Shown: positions 1 to 5,503, counted from the stretch's first letter. The stretch: 5,503 nt of DNA from Bacteroidales bacterium UBA3389 (GCA_002358835.1 DEPP01000116.1:20571-26073), one strand, 5' to 3'. Notes: generated from the letters alone by a model not told the origin. Made by a program: numbers and translations.

Positions 1-221
1 ACTGGGCTGTGGTTGCAGAAGCTTTGCAAACGATTTTGAGAAGTATGGATTACCCTAATCCGTATGAAACTTTGAAGGCACTGACTCGTACAAACGCCAA
101 GATAACCAAAGAAACGATTTCTGAGTTCATAGATACGCTTGATGTTGACGAGCAAACAAAACAACGAATGAAAGCCATAACTCCATCAAACTACGTCGGA
201 GTTTATGGAAACAAGCTATAG
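1..221 (+). CDS. purB: Adenylosuccinate lyase, C-terminal end (partial, 5' end outside window)
   Basis: This is the last 72 codons of adenylosuccinate lyase, read in the frame beginning at base 3; the gene enters from the left edge. The enzyme makes AMP from adenylosuccinate and AICAR from SAICAR in cytosolic purine synthesis. The visible part starts WAVVAEALQTILR and continues with YPNPYETLKALTRTN, then an acidic helix and ITPSNYVGVYGNKL. This matches the helical C-terminal domain of bacterial PurB, in which a WAVVAEA(I/L)QT helix, the YPNPYE block and an ALTR(T/G) motif are typical. The catalytic His and Ser regions lie upstream and cannot be checked. A GTG at position 9 is an internal Val, not a start. 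The TAG stop (219-221) directly abuts the ATG of the ABC exporter, implying co-transcription and probably coupled translation. Identification rests on remembered family motifs. Confidence 0.9.
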   Translation, partial: WAVVAEALQTILRSMDYPNPYETLKALTRTNAKITKETISEFIDTLDVDEQTKQRMKAITPSNYVGVYGNKL

Positions 222-2039
222 ATGCAGACAAGCAACGATAAAAAAATAACAAAACAATATCTGAAGCCATACATTGGGAACATAGTGCTTTACTTCGTTC
301 TTATGTGTATGGCTACAGCCTTTTCGATAGCATCGATTCTTTCGATAAGCAATTTCTTGCAAATACTTTTCGGAACGCAACTTGAACAGACTGCAAACCC
401 TTCCGAATTAGAGAAGATTCTAAACAGCATTTACTGCTACTTTATCGCATTCGGCAAAGAAAAAGCTTTGTGGATTTTTGCAGGATTGATATTCGGAATC
501 TATTTTCTCAAAGATTTGTTTACCTATTTGGCAAGCTATTTTGTTGTTTCGACAAGAGCAAAGATTGTTCGCAATATGCGAAATGACCTGATTAAGAGTT
601 ATACAAACCAAAGTATTGCTTTTATGAATCGATACAAGAAAGGAGATTTGATTTCTCGTCTTAGTGCCGATTTGGTTGAGTATGACCAAAATGTCTTGCA
701 AGGATTGCAATCGTTGGTTTCGGTGGTGATAAATGTAGTGCTTTATTTCGCAGTGTTGCTTTATATGAATTTTTCTCTTACTTTGACCTCTTTGGTTGTT
801 GTTCCTGTGATAGGAGCGGTTGTATCTTTCATTTCACGAAAGTTAAGGAGAAGTTCTAAACAGATGCAACAAGAATCTGCAGAATTGATTTCAAGATTGG
901 AAGAAACAATTTCGGGATTGAGAATCATCAAATCGCATACTGCAATCGATTTTGTTTGTAAAGGATTCGCCAAATTTAACTCTTCCTATACCCGATTGAG
1001 GACAAAGATATATAGAAAAGTGGATTTGGCTTCACCGCAGAGCGAATTCTTCGGCAATTGCATGGTTATAGGAATCTTGCTTTTGGGAACGACTTACATT
1101 GTTTCAACTCCTCCGCAAATGAGTGCTGATTTCTTTATCGTCTATCTTATAATCTTCACCCTCATAATAAAGCCTGCAAAAGACTTTTCCACGTCTTTGT
1201 ATAATATCAAGAAAGGTCAGGCAGCCGAATACAGAATTGCAGAAATCATTTGTGCCGAAAGAGTGACAGAAAACGAAAATACAGATTTCAAACTTGAAGA
1301 AAAAATCGATTCGATTGAGGTTAAGAATTTATCATTTGCCTACAATCAAACCGATGTTTTGAAAAACATAAATCTGAAATTTGAAAAGGGAAAACCAACA
1401 GCAGTTGTAGGACCGAGCGGAGCAGGAAAGAGCACTTTGATTGATTTGTTGCTGAAATTCTATACGCCATCAAGGGGTGATATTACTTATAATTCGGTAT
1501 CTGTTTCGGATATTTCGGGAGTTGAGATAAGAAATCGTATAGCCATTGTTTCGCAAGATACGGTTTTGTTTAATGATACGGTAATCGATAACCTTAAATT
1601 CGGAAACGAAAATTGCAATGAAGAAGATGTGATTCAAGCTGCGAAGATTGCAAAAGCCGATGAGTTTATCTCTGAAATGGAAAGAGGATATCAAACTCGC
1701 TTGGGAGATGGTGGAAACACTCTTTCGGGAGGACAGAAACAAAGACTTTCGATAGCAAGAGCCGTATTGAAAAATGCGGATGTATTGATTCTCGATGAGG
1801 CAACTTCGGCTTTGGATACCGTAAGCGAAAAATATATTCAGCAGGCAATCGATGAATTAAGTAAAGACAAGATAATAATTTCGATTGCTCACAGACTTTC
1901 GTCCATAAAGCACTTTCCGAATATCGTTGTTTTGAATGGTGGCGAACTTGTCGAAAAAGGCACTCATCAAGAGTTGATAGAATTGAACGGATTATACGCT
2001 TCGCTTTGTTCGATGCAACAGATGAAATCCGAAGCCTGA
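222..2039 (+). CDS. ABC exporter half-transporter, MsbA/MdlB type (fused membrane and ATPase domains)
   Basis: A complete 605-aa inner-membrane ABC exporter expected to act as a homodimer. The N-terminal half has six hydrophobic segments at about residues 21-46, 83-109, 163-182, 186-205, 278-296 and 303-318, with an extended loop (about 51-82) between the first two. The C-terminal half is a full nucleotide-binding domain: A-loop Tyr374, Walker A GPSGAGKST (397-405), Q-loop Gln445, signature LSGGQ (501-505), Walker B VLILDE (521-526) with catalytic Glu526, D-loop SALD (529-532) and switch His557. All ATPase residues are intact. It ends in the usual EKGTHQELIELNGLYASL tail. Length fits lipid A/phospholipid flippases such as MsbA (about 580 aa), and Bacteroidota homologues share an ILFGT-like loop start after the first segment. 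The substrate cannot be read from sequence: lipid A, another lipid, a peptide or a drug are all possible. The ATG follows the purB stop with no gap and no clear Shine-Dalgarno, so it probably depends on the purB transcript. Confidence 0.95.
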   Translation: MQTSNDKKITKQYLKPYIGNIVLYFVLMCMATAFSIASILSISNFLQILFGTQLEQTANPSELEKILNSIYCYFIAFGKEKALWIFAGLIFGIYFLKDLFTYLASYFVVSTRAKIVRNMRNDLIKSYTNQSIAFMNRYKKGDLISRLSADLVEYDQNVLQGLQSLVSVVINVVLYFAVLLYMNFSLTLTSLVVVPVIGAVVSFISRKLRRSSKQMQQESAELISRLEETISGLRIIKSHTAIDFVCKGFAKFNSSYTRLRTKIYRKVDLASPQSEFFGNCMVIGILLLGTTYIVSTPPQMSADFFIVYLIIFTLIIKPAKDFSTSLYNIKKGQAAEYRIAEIICAERVTENENTDFKLEEKIDSIEVKNLSFAYNQTDVLKNINLKFEKGKPTAVVGPSGAGKSTLIDLLLKFYTPSRGDITYNSVSVSDISGVEIRNRIAIVSQDTVLFNDTVIDNLKFGNENCNEEDVIQAAKIAKADEFISEMERGYQTRLGDGGNTLSGGQKQRLSIARAVLKNADVLILDEATSALDTVSEKYIQQAIDELSKDKIIISIAHRLSSIKHFPNIVVLNGGELVEKGTHQELIELNGLYASLCSMQQMKSEA

Positions 2040-2056
2040 GTTTCGTAAAAATAAAA

Positions 2057-2119
2057 CAAAGAAACATTTTAGCGAATCAAAGAAAGAATTTTCTGAAACA
2101 AAGAAAGAAAAAAATGAAA
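2057..2119. repeat. Three degenerate 21-bp tandem units beginning CAAAGAAA
   Basis: The octamer CAAAGAAA occurs at 2057-2064, 2078-2085 and 2099-2106, spaced exactly 21 bp apart. Full 21-bp units match at 15/21 (first to second) and 16/21 (second to third), by hand alignment. A more decayed fourth copy may start at 2121. The unit is purine-rich and about two helical turns long, so A-tracts lie on one face of the DNA. It begins 18 bases after the exporter stop codon. Function is unknown: relic tandem duplication, bent DNA or a binding array are all possible. Confidence 0.5.
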
Positions 2120-2139
2120 TCAAGAATCATTTTTCTCTT
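2105..2139 (+). terminator. AT-rich hairpin, possible weak terminator of the purB-exporter transcript
   Basis: A 13-base left arm (AAGAAAAAAATGA, 2105-2117) and right arm (TCATTTTTCTCTT, 2127-2139) pair at 12 of 13 positions around a 9-base loop. The only U-rich tract nearby (2153-2159) begins 13 bases after the stem rather than directly behind it, and the stem is almost all A-T. This is therefore a poor fit to a classical intrinsic terminator. It is nonetheless the best candidate between the exporter and porP, since no stronger hairpin was found there. Confidence 0.3.
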
Positions 2140-2317
2140 GCTTGGAATCGTTGTTTTTTCAGTAAAGAGGCCTAAAAATGAAACAAAAAAAGGATTTTGC
2201 AGTATAATAAAGTGTGTGGGCAATATTAAGAAAAGTAAATCTTAACTGCTGATAAATAAGAGTGTTAAGAAAGAAGACTTTCGAAAAACATTAAAAAGTG
2301 AAAATAAAAGCACGTTA

Positions 2318-2373
2318 TTTGCATATTTTTTTGTAATATTGCCAATTCAAAGTAAAGTGCTAAAGTTTATTTG
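2318..2373 (+). promoter_or_regulatory. Probable porP promoter region (imperfect Bacteroides-type elements)
   Basis: Two near matches to the Bacteroidota -7 element TAnnTTTG lie upstream of porP: TAATATTG (2334-2341, one mismatch) and TTTATTTG (2366-2373, one mismatch). Neither has a TTTG -33 element at the preferred 19-21 bp, although TTTG occurs at 2318-2321 and 2330-2333. A promoter is expected here because porP opens a new transcription unit after a 356-bp gap, but which element is used cannot be settled by eye. Confidence 0.3.
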
Positions 2374-2395
2374 TTAAGCTATATAAACACAGAGT

Positions 2396-3382
2396 ATGAA
2401 GAAAAAAATATTGATTCTTGTGGTTGCAATTGTGAGTCTTTGTGCCGGAGTTAAGGCTCAAGATCCGCATTTTTCTCAATTTTATGCTAATCCACTTTAT
2501 ACTAACCCTGCTTTGGCAGGAACGGCTGTTTGCCCGAGATTTTCTTTGTCTTACAGAAATCAATGGCCGGGATTGGATGCCTTTAAGACCTTTACGGCAA
2601 GCTATGATCAGCATTTCGATTTCTTGTCGGGCGGTATCGGTGCGATGATTATGAGTGATGCTCAAAGCGAGTTTTATAGAACAAACACTGCTGTTTTGAT
2701 TTACTCTTTGAGATTGAAGTTGTCGAGAGATGTGTTTTTTAATATGGCGGCTCAAGCAAGCCTTACGAATCGTAGTTTGGATTGGGATCAATTGTCATTC
2801 CCTGATATGATCGATCCACGTTACGGATTCATTTATACAACTATGGCAGAAAGACCGGGTGATTTGTCGCATACTTATTTCGATATTGCAGCCGGTATGG
2901 TTGTTTATGGAGAAAATTGGTTCGTTGGAGCATCTGCTTTCAACCTTTTGAGACCTGATGACGGTTTTATTTCGTACAATCGTATTCCTCTAAGGTTTAC
3001 AGCCAATGCAGGTATGAGATTCAACTTGGCAAGAGACCAAAGAAGAACCAATGCTTTCTTTGGTGCTCCTATAATTTCACCTAACATCATTTATAGCATG
3101 CAAGGCAAGTTCCAAATGATAAATTACGGTTTGTATTTGGATTGGAGTCCGTTCATAGTTGGTGCTTGGTTCCGTCAATCTATTACTTTCGAGAATTCAG
3201 ATGCACTTGTATTGATGTTCGGTGTGCAACACAATTCGTTCAAAATCGGATACAGCTACGACATTACAGTATCTAAGTTGTCGAATGTATCGGGTGGAGC
3301 TCACGAAATCACACTTGGAGCACAGCTTCCTTGTCCGGAAAAACGTAAAAAGATAAAACCGATCAAGTGTCCTTCATTCTAA
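2396..3382 (+). CDS. porP: Type IX secretion system outer-membrane protein, PorP/SprF family
   Basis: A complete 328-aa exported protein. Residues 1-21 form a signal peptide with a KKK start, a hydrophobic core (5-17) and cleavage after VKA, leaving mature Gln22. The mature N-terminus QDPHFSQFYANPLYTNPALA is the hallmark of the PorP/SprF family, followed by the family-typical YRNQWPGL (53-60). The rest alternates short hydrophobic/aromatic strands with turns, as expected of an outer-membrane beta-barrel, including GLYLDWSPFIVGAWFR near 245-260 and SYDITVSKLSNVSGGAHEI at 287-305. The C-terminus (KPIKCPSF) holds a Cys pair (313 and 325) typical of the family members linked to gldK. PorP is required for T9SS secretion in Porphyromonas gingivalis, and SprF supports SprB adhesin export in Flavobacterium. 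Many genomes carry several paralogues, so porP is assigned mainly because gldK follows after 59 bp. The ATG at 2396 gives a proper signal peptide, which supports this start. Confidence 0.93.
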   Translation: MKKKILILVVAIVSLCAGVKAQDPHFSQFYANPLYTNPALAGTAVCPRFSLSYRNQWPGLDAFKTFTASYDQHFDFLSGGIGAMIMSDAQSEFYRTNTAVLIYSLRLKLSRDVFFNMAAQASLTNRSLDWDQLSFPDMIDPRYGFIYTTMAERPGDLSHTYFDIAAGMVVYGENWFVGASAFNLLRPDDGFISYNRIPLRFTANAGMRFNLARDQRRTNAFFGAPIISPNIIYSMQGKFQMINYGLYLDWSPFIVGAWFRQSITFENSDALVLMFGVQHNSFKIGYSYDITVSKLSNVSGGAHEITLGAQLPCPEKRKKIKPIKCPSF

Positions 3383-3441
3383 TGGAGCAAAATCGGAAAA
3401 CAGATATATAATATAAAGAAAAACAAAAACAAACAAATAAT

Positions 3442-4971
3442 ATGAGATTAGTCGGTAAAGCAATTCTTGGATTGAGTGTTGTAGCCCTTTTCTTCGGCTG
3501 CAAAAGTAAAGAAACGTCTTCAACGACCGGTTGGAATTTGGATGATCCTGCTTGGGGTGGATTTGAATCTGCAAAAGTAAAAGAACAAGCAACTCCTCCC
3601 GGAATGGTGTTTGTTGAAGGTGGAGCGTTTGTTATGGGTTCCATGACTGACAATGTGAGATACGAATGGCACAATCAACCTAAAAAGGTTACTGTTTCAT
3701 CGTTCTATATGGATGAATGTGAGGTAACAAATCATGCATACAGAGAATACCTTTATTGGTTGAACAGAGTGTATGGCAATGATTATCCAGAGGTTTACCA
3801 AAGAGCACTTCCTGATACTTTGGTTTGGAGATCTAAATTAAGCTATAACGAACCAATGGTTGACTATTATTTCCGTCATCCATCTTGGGCTGATTATCCT
3901 GTTGTGGGAGTTAGCTGGGTTCAAGCTTCAGATTATTGTACTTGGAGAACAGATCGTGTAAATGAAATGATATTAGTTGAAGCCGGAGTGTTGGAAATGA
4001 TAGACCCGGACCAACAAGGTGATAACGTTTTCACAACTGATGCTTACTATGCAGGACAATACGAGGGTTATGTTAAGGAAGACTTGGAGGATTTGAATCC
4101 TAACTCATCTGGAACTCGTAAAGTACAACAAGAAGACGGTATTTTGTTGCCACGATTCAGACTTCCAACCGAAGCAGAATGGGAATATGCAGCATTGGCA
4201 TTGGTAGGTAATACAGTTGATGAAAGAATCGTTGAACGTAGAATCTATCCTTGGAATGGTCATATCACAAGAACAGCTGACAAAAAGTACTATGGAGAGA
4301 TGTTGGCTAACTTTAAGAGAAGTCGAGGTGATGCAATGGGTGTTGCAAGTGCTTTGAACGACCATTGGGAATACACAGCCCCTGTTACATTCTATTTCCC
4401 TAATGATTACGGTCTTTACAACATGGCAGGAAACGTTTCAGAATGGGTGATGGATGTTTACAGACCAAACACAGGATTGGATGCTGAAGATGTGAATCCA
4501 TATAGAGGTAACGTATATATGACAAAGGTTACAGACAGTGATGGAATGATTGCTGAAAAAGACTCTTTGGGTAGAATATCTTACAGAGCTGTTACAACAG
4601 AAGAATGTATAAACAGATTGAACTACAGACAATCAGATAATATAAACTATTTGGACGGAGACTTAGCTTCACAATTGACAGATGCTTGGATAACCGAAGG
4701 CAGTGAAGAAGAAGGTGGCGAAGAGGTATTCGAAGATGAAGGTGAAGAAGGCTACGAAGGCGAAGCTAAAAAGTCAGAAACAAGCGGTATGTACGACTAT
4801 GGCAAGACTTCAATGGTGGATGACAAAGCCAGAGTGGTGAAAGGTGGCTCTTGGAAAGACAGAGCATTCTACCTAAGTCCCGGACAAAGAAGATATTTGG
4901 ACCAAAATGCAAGTACAAGTTGGATAGGATTCCGTTGTGCTATGGATAGAGTTGGTGCAAGAGAACAATAG
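3442..4971 (+). CDS. gldK: T9SS outer-membrane lipoprotein GldK/PorK (formylglycine-generating-enzyme-like fold)
   Basis: A complete 509-aa lipoprotein. Residues 1-19 are a signal peptide ending LFFG before Cys20, the lipidated residue. From about residue 51 the sequence follows the FGE-sulfatase (SUMF1) fold: PPGMVFVEGGAFVMGS (52-67), MDECEVTNHAYREYL (90-104), YPVVGVSWVQASDYCTWR (152-169), RLPTEAEWEYAA (240-251), GLYNMAGNVSEWVMD (324-338) and VVKGGSWKDRAF...GFRCAMDRVG (465-505). GldK/PorK forms the periplasmic ring of the T9SS with GldN/PorN, anchored to the outer membrane. The two catalytic cysteines of true FGE enzymes are replaced (Asp473 and Leu478 by my alignment), fitting a structural, non-enzymatic role. 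A 23-residue acidic, glycine-rich insert (419-441) stands out. The ATG follows an A-rich leader, and no terminator separates it from porP. Unlike the usual locus, gldL does not follow. Confidence 0.94.
   Translation: MRLVGKAILGLSVVALFFGCKSKETSSTTGWNLDDPAWGGFESAKVKEQATPPGMVFVEGGAFVMGSMTDNVRYEWHNQPKKVTVSSFYMDECEVTNHAYREYLYWLNRVYGNDYPEVYQRALPDTLVWRSKLSYNEPMVDYYFRHPSWADYPVVGVSWVQASDYCTWRTDRVNEMILVEAGVLEMIDPDQQGDNVFTTDAYYAGQYEGYVKEDLEDLNPNSSGTRKVQQEDGILLPRFRLPTEAEWEYAALALVGNTVDERIVERRIYPWNGHITRTADKKYYGEMLANFKRSRGDAMGVASALNDHWEYTAPVTFYFPNDYGLYNMAGNVSEWVMDVYRPNTGLDAEDVNPYRGNVYMTKVTDSDGMIAEKDSLGRISYRAVTTEECINRLNYRQSDNINYLDGDLASQLTDAWITEGSEEEGGEEVFEDEGEEGYEGEAKKSETSGMYDYGKTSMVDDKARVVKGGSWKDRAFYLSPGQRRYLDQNASTSWIGFRCAMDRVGAREQ
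4696..4764 (+). repeat. Low-complexity GAAGG-rich tract encoding an acidic insert in GldK
   Basis: This in-frame stretch encodes GldK residues 419-441, 13 of them Asp or Glu and most of the rest Gly. At DNA level it is built from repeated GAAGAAG, GAAGGY and GAAGAAGG words, the kind of tract that expands or shrinks by replication slippage in 3-base steps. It sits between the variable middle region and the conserved final block starting near residue 464, so it is probably a flexible loop on the folded domain. Confidence 0.7.
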
Positions 4972-4990
4972 ACTTTATTGAAATTTGATA

Positions 4991-5034
4991 ATAAATGCGG
5001 GGTTTCTGAAAAGAAATCTCGCATTTATGTTTTT
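4991..5034 (+). terminator. Strong intrinsic terminator of the porP-gldK transcript
   Basis: A 16-bp stem is formed by 4991-5006 (ATAAATGCGGGGTTTC) and 5013-5028 (GAAATCTCGCATTTAT): 14 Watson-Crick pairs plus two G-U wobbles in RNA. It closes a 6-base TGAAAA loop and is followed by TGTTTTT (5028-5034). It begins 19 bases after the gldK stop. The wobbles make the stem weaker for transcripts from the other strand, so it is best read as a + strand terminator. This places a transcription end where gldL would normally begin. Confidence 0.88.
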
Positions 5035-5161
5035 AGCAATATTTGTTCTGTGATTCGAATAACTAAAAAGGAATTTCAAGAAAATATGTCTTCTTTTCGA
5101 AAAATCATACCTTGATTTTATTTGAACAACTCTTTGTTTGAGAAAAGTAACTCTTCTTTTT

Positions 5162-5211
5162 AATTTTCTGAAATCAAGTTTCGCTCGAACGAAATCAAGA
5201 AACAATTTCCT
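5162..5211. repeat. Imperfect copy of a sequence also present at 2087-2136
   Basis: Aligned without gaps to 2087-2136, this segment shares AATTTTCTGAAA (5162-5173 versus 2087-2098) and, at the same internal offset of 29 bases, GAAATCAAGAA (5191-5201 versus 2116-2126). By hand count 35 of 50 positions agree. Both copies lie in intergenic DNA. The middle part differs: a palindrome here, an A-rich tract in the other. The low complexity of the region makes some chance similarity possible. Confidence 0.4.
5170..5199. promoter_or_regulatory. Near-perfect palindrome overlapping two GAAATCAAG direct repeats; possible operator
   Basis: The 16-bp sequence TTTCGCTCGAACGAAA (5179-5194) is palindromic except for one central-flank pair (C5184/A5189). 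It is bracketed and partly overlapped by direct repeats GAAATCAAG at 5170-5178 and 5191-5199, exactly 21 bp apart. It lies 30 bp upstream of a perfect TAnnTTTG element at 5224-5231. The geometry suits a dimeric DNA-binding protein, but no regulator is known from this window and the role is inferred. Confidence 0.35.
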
Positions 5212-5375
5212 AAAACAAAGATTTATTTTTGCACATCCAAGACACTGAAAATCAAAAGCATATTTTGTGGGTTTTAATCACTTGTTTGCAAAGAAGAAAC
5301 AATACTTAGAAAAGAGCTTTCGTCGTTTACTTTTGCTTTAATCCTAAAAATATTTATTTTTCTCACTGAGTTGTA

Positions 5376-5406
5376 TTTGTGAATCAAATTTTTATTCATA
5401 TATTTG
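5376..5406 (+). promoter_or_regulatory. Bacteroides-type promoter, exact -33 and -7 match
   Basis: TTTG at 5376-5379 and TATATTTG at 5399-5406 are separated by 19 bp, matching the primary sigma-factor consensus of Bacteroidota (TTTG, about 19-21 bp, TAnnTTTG) with no mismatch. Transcription would start around 5411-5414, about 20 bases before the ATG at 5431. It is the best promoter in the window, yet the reading frame it faces closes after 16 codons. Confidence 0.6.
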
Positions 5407-5430
5407 CAGAGTCAAAATATCTTAAACGAT

Positions 5431-5481
5431 ATGAATATAAATTCTATTCAGATACTCGGAAAGAATAACTTGAGCCTGTGA
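5431..5481 (+). CDS. Short 16-codon ORF behind a strong promoter; possible leader peptide or broken gene start
   Basis: The ORF starts at ATG 5431 and stops at TGA 5479-5481, encoding MNINSIQILGKNNLSL. It begins about 20 bases after the predicted transcription start. A small hairpin (AGCCT 5473-5477, GTG loop, AGGCT 5481-5485) covers the stop codon. The peptide has no signal sequence and no run of a single amino acid of the kind seen in classical attenuator peptides. It could be a leader for a gene beyond the right edge, the start of a frameshifted gene, or a chance ORF inside a leader. I recognise no homologue. Confidence 0.25.
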   Translation: MNINSIQILGKNNLSL

Positions 5482-5503
5482 GGCTGTTTGCTTTCTATCC
5501 CCT

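Larger units (their letters stand above)
2040..2395. other. Intergenic region between the ABC exporter and porP; no convincing gene
   Basis: This 356-bp AT-rich gap separates the purB-exporter pair from the T9SS pair. It contains the 21-bp tandem repeat and AT-only hairpin listed separately, and a short inverted repeat TCTTAAC (2240-2246) / GTTAAGA (2264-2270) with a 17-base loop. The open frame from an ATG at 2114 to 2245 would encode 43 residues with a hydrophobic start (MKSRIIFLLLGIVVFS) and then a lysine-rich stretch. Its start lies inside the A-rich hairpin and it matches no family I recognise, so I do not call it a gene. The porP promoter should lie in the last 100 bases. Confidence 0.7.
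4972..5503. other. Noncoding region downstream of gldK up to the right edge
   Basis: This 532-bp AT-rich stretch has no open frame resembling a known protein on either strand. It holds, in order, the gldK terminator, a shared intergenic repeat, a palindrome between direct repeats, isolated -7-like elements at 5224-5231 (TATTTTTG) and 5328-5335 (TACTTTTG), a full promoter at 5376-5406 and a 16-codon ORF. An open stretch of 26 codons on the - strand enters from the right edge and stops near 5423; it is too short to judge. No tRNA, rRNA or CRISPR-like structure was found. Confidence 0.7.

Noticed and set aside
420..710. - strand ORF of 96 codons inside the exporter gene
   Set aside because: It lies wholly within a clearly real gene whose + strand motifs are intact, and its translation has no domain-like features.
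2207..2212. TATAAT-like hexamer (in AGTATAATAA) as an E. coli-type -10 element
   Set aside because: The genome is Bacteroidota-like, whose main sigma factor uses TAnnTTTG; no suitable -35 partner is present and the hexamer is expected by chance in AT-rich DNA.
2006..2245. 79-codon + strand ORF overlapping the exporter end, and its internal 43-codon part from ATG 2114 with a hydrophobic N-terminus
   Set aside because: It overlaps the last 34 bases of the exporter gene, is lysine-rich because the DNA is A-rich, and matches no family. The internal ATG lies in an A-rich hairpin.
2360..2791. - strand ORF of 143 codons across the start of porP
   Set aside because: It is antisense to the porP signal peptide and family hallmark motif, and its translation resembles no known protein.
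3363..3674. - strand ORFs over the porP-gldK junction
   Set aside because: They are antisense to the end of porP and the gldK signal peptide; both + strand genes are complete and well supported.
4975..5205. - strand ORF of 76 codons downstream of gldK
   Set aside because: It spans the terminator hairpin and palindrome, has low-complexity Lys/Arg/Phe composition, and no recognisable motif or upstream promoter.
5423..5503. 26-codon open stretch on the - strand entering from the right edge
   Set aside because: Too short to recognise; another - strand frame is also open for 18 codons, and the strong + strand promoter points the other way.

Overview
The window looks like a piece of a Bacteroidota (Bacteroidetes) chromosome, most likely from the Bacteroidales/Flavobacteriales side. 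Three things point there: an adjacent pair of type IX secretion system (T9SS) genes, a PorP/SprF-family outer-membrane protein followed by the GldK/PorK lipoprotein; A-rich leaders without clear Shine-Dalgarno sequences; and promoter-like sequences of the Bacteroides type (TTTG, 19 bp, TAnnTTTG). The DNA is AT-rich throughout, and all convincing genes are on the + strand.

Layout. Positions 1-221 hold the 3' end of purB (adenylosuccinate lyase). Its TAG stop directly abuts the ATG of a complete 605-aa MsbA-type ABC exporter half-transporter (222-2039). A 356-bp gap (2040-2395) follows. It has no convincing gene, but it carries a 21-bp degenerate A-rich tandem repeat and an AT-only hairpin. Next come porP (2396-3382) and gldK (3442-4971), 59 bp apart and probably one transcription unit. 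A strong intrinsic terminator (4991-5034) lies 19 bp after the gldK stop. The last ~530 bp hold no recognisable gene. They contain a near-perfect palindrome between two direct repeats, two isolated -7-like elements, one textbook Bacteroides-type promoter (5376-5406), and a 16-codon ORF whose stop lies in a small hairpin.

How the genes work together. PorP and GldK are two outer-membrane-side components of the T9SS, which exports C-terminal-domain-tagged proteins and, in gliding species, adhesins. purB (purine synthesis) and the exporter are a separate, apparently co-transcribed pair with no obvious functional tie to the T9SS genes.

Most notable points. In the classical T9SS locus gldL/porL follows gldK at once, but here gldK is closed by a strong terminator and gldL is absent from the following 530 bp. 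GldK carries a 23-residue Glu/Gly-rich acidic insert before its last conserved block. The two intergenic regions share an ungapped imperfect repeat (2087-2136 and 5162-5211). No wholly new system is demonstrated; the noncoding structure at 5160-5500 is the most open question.
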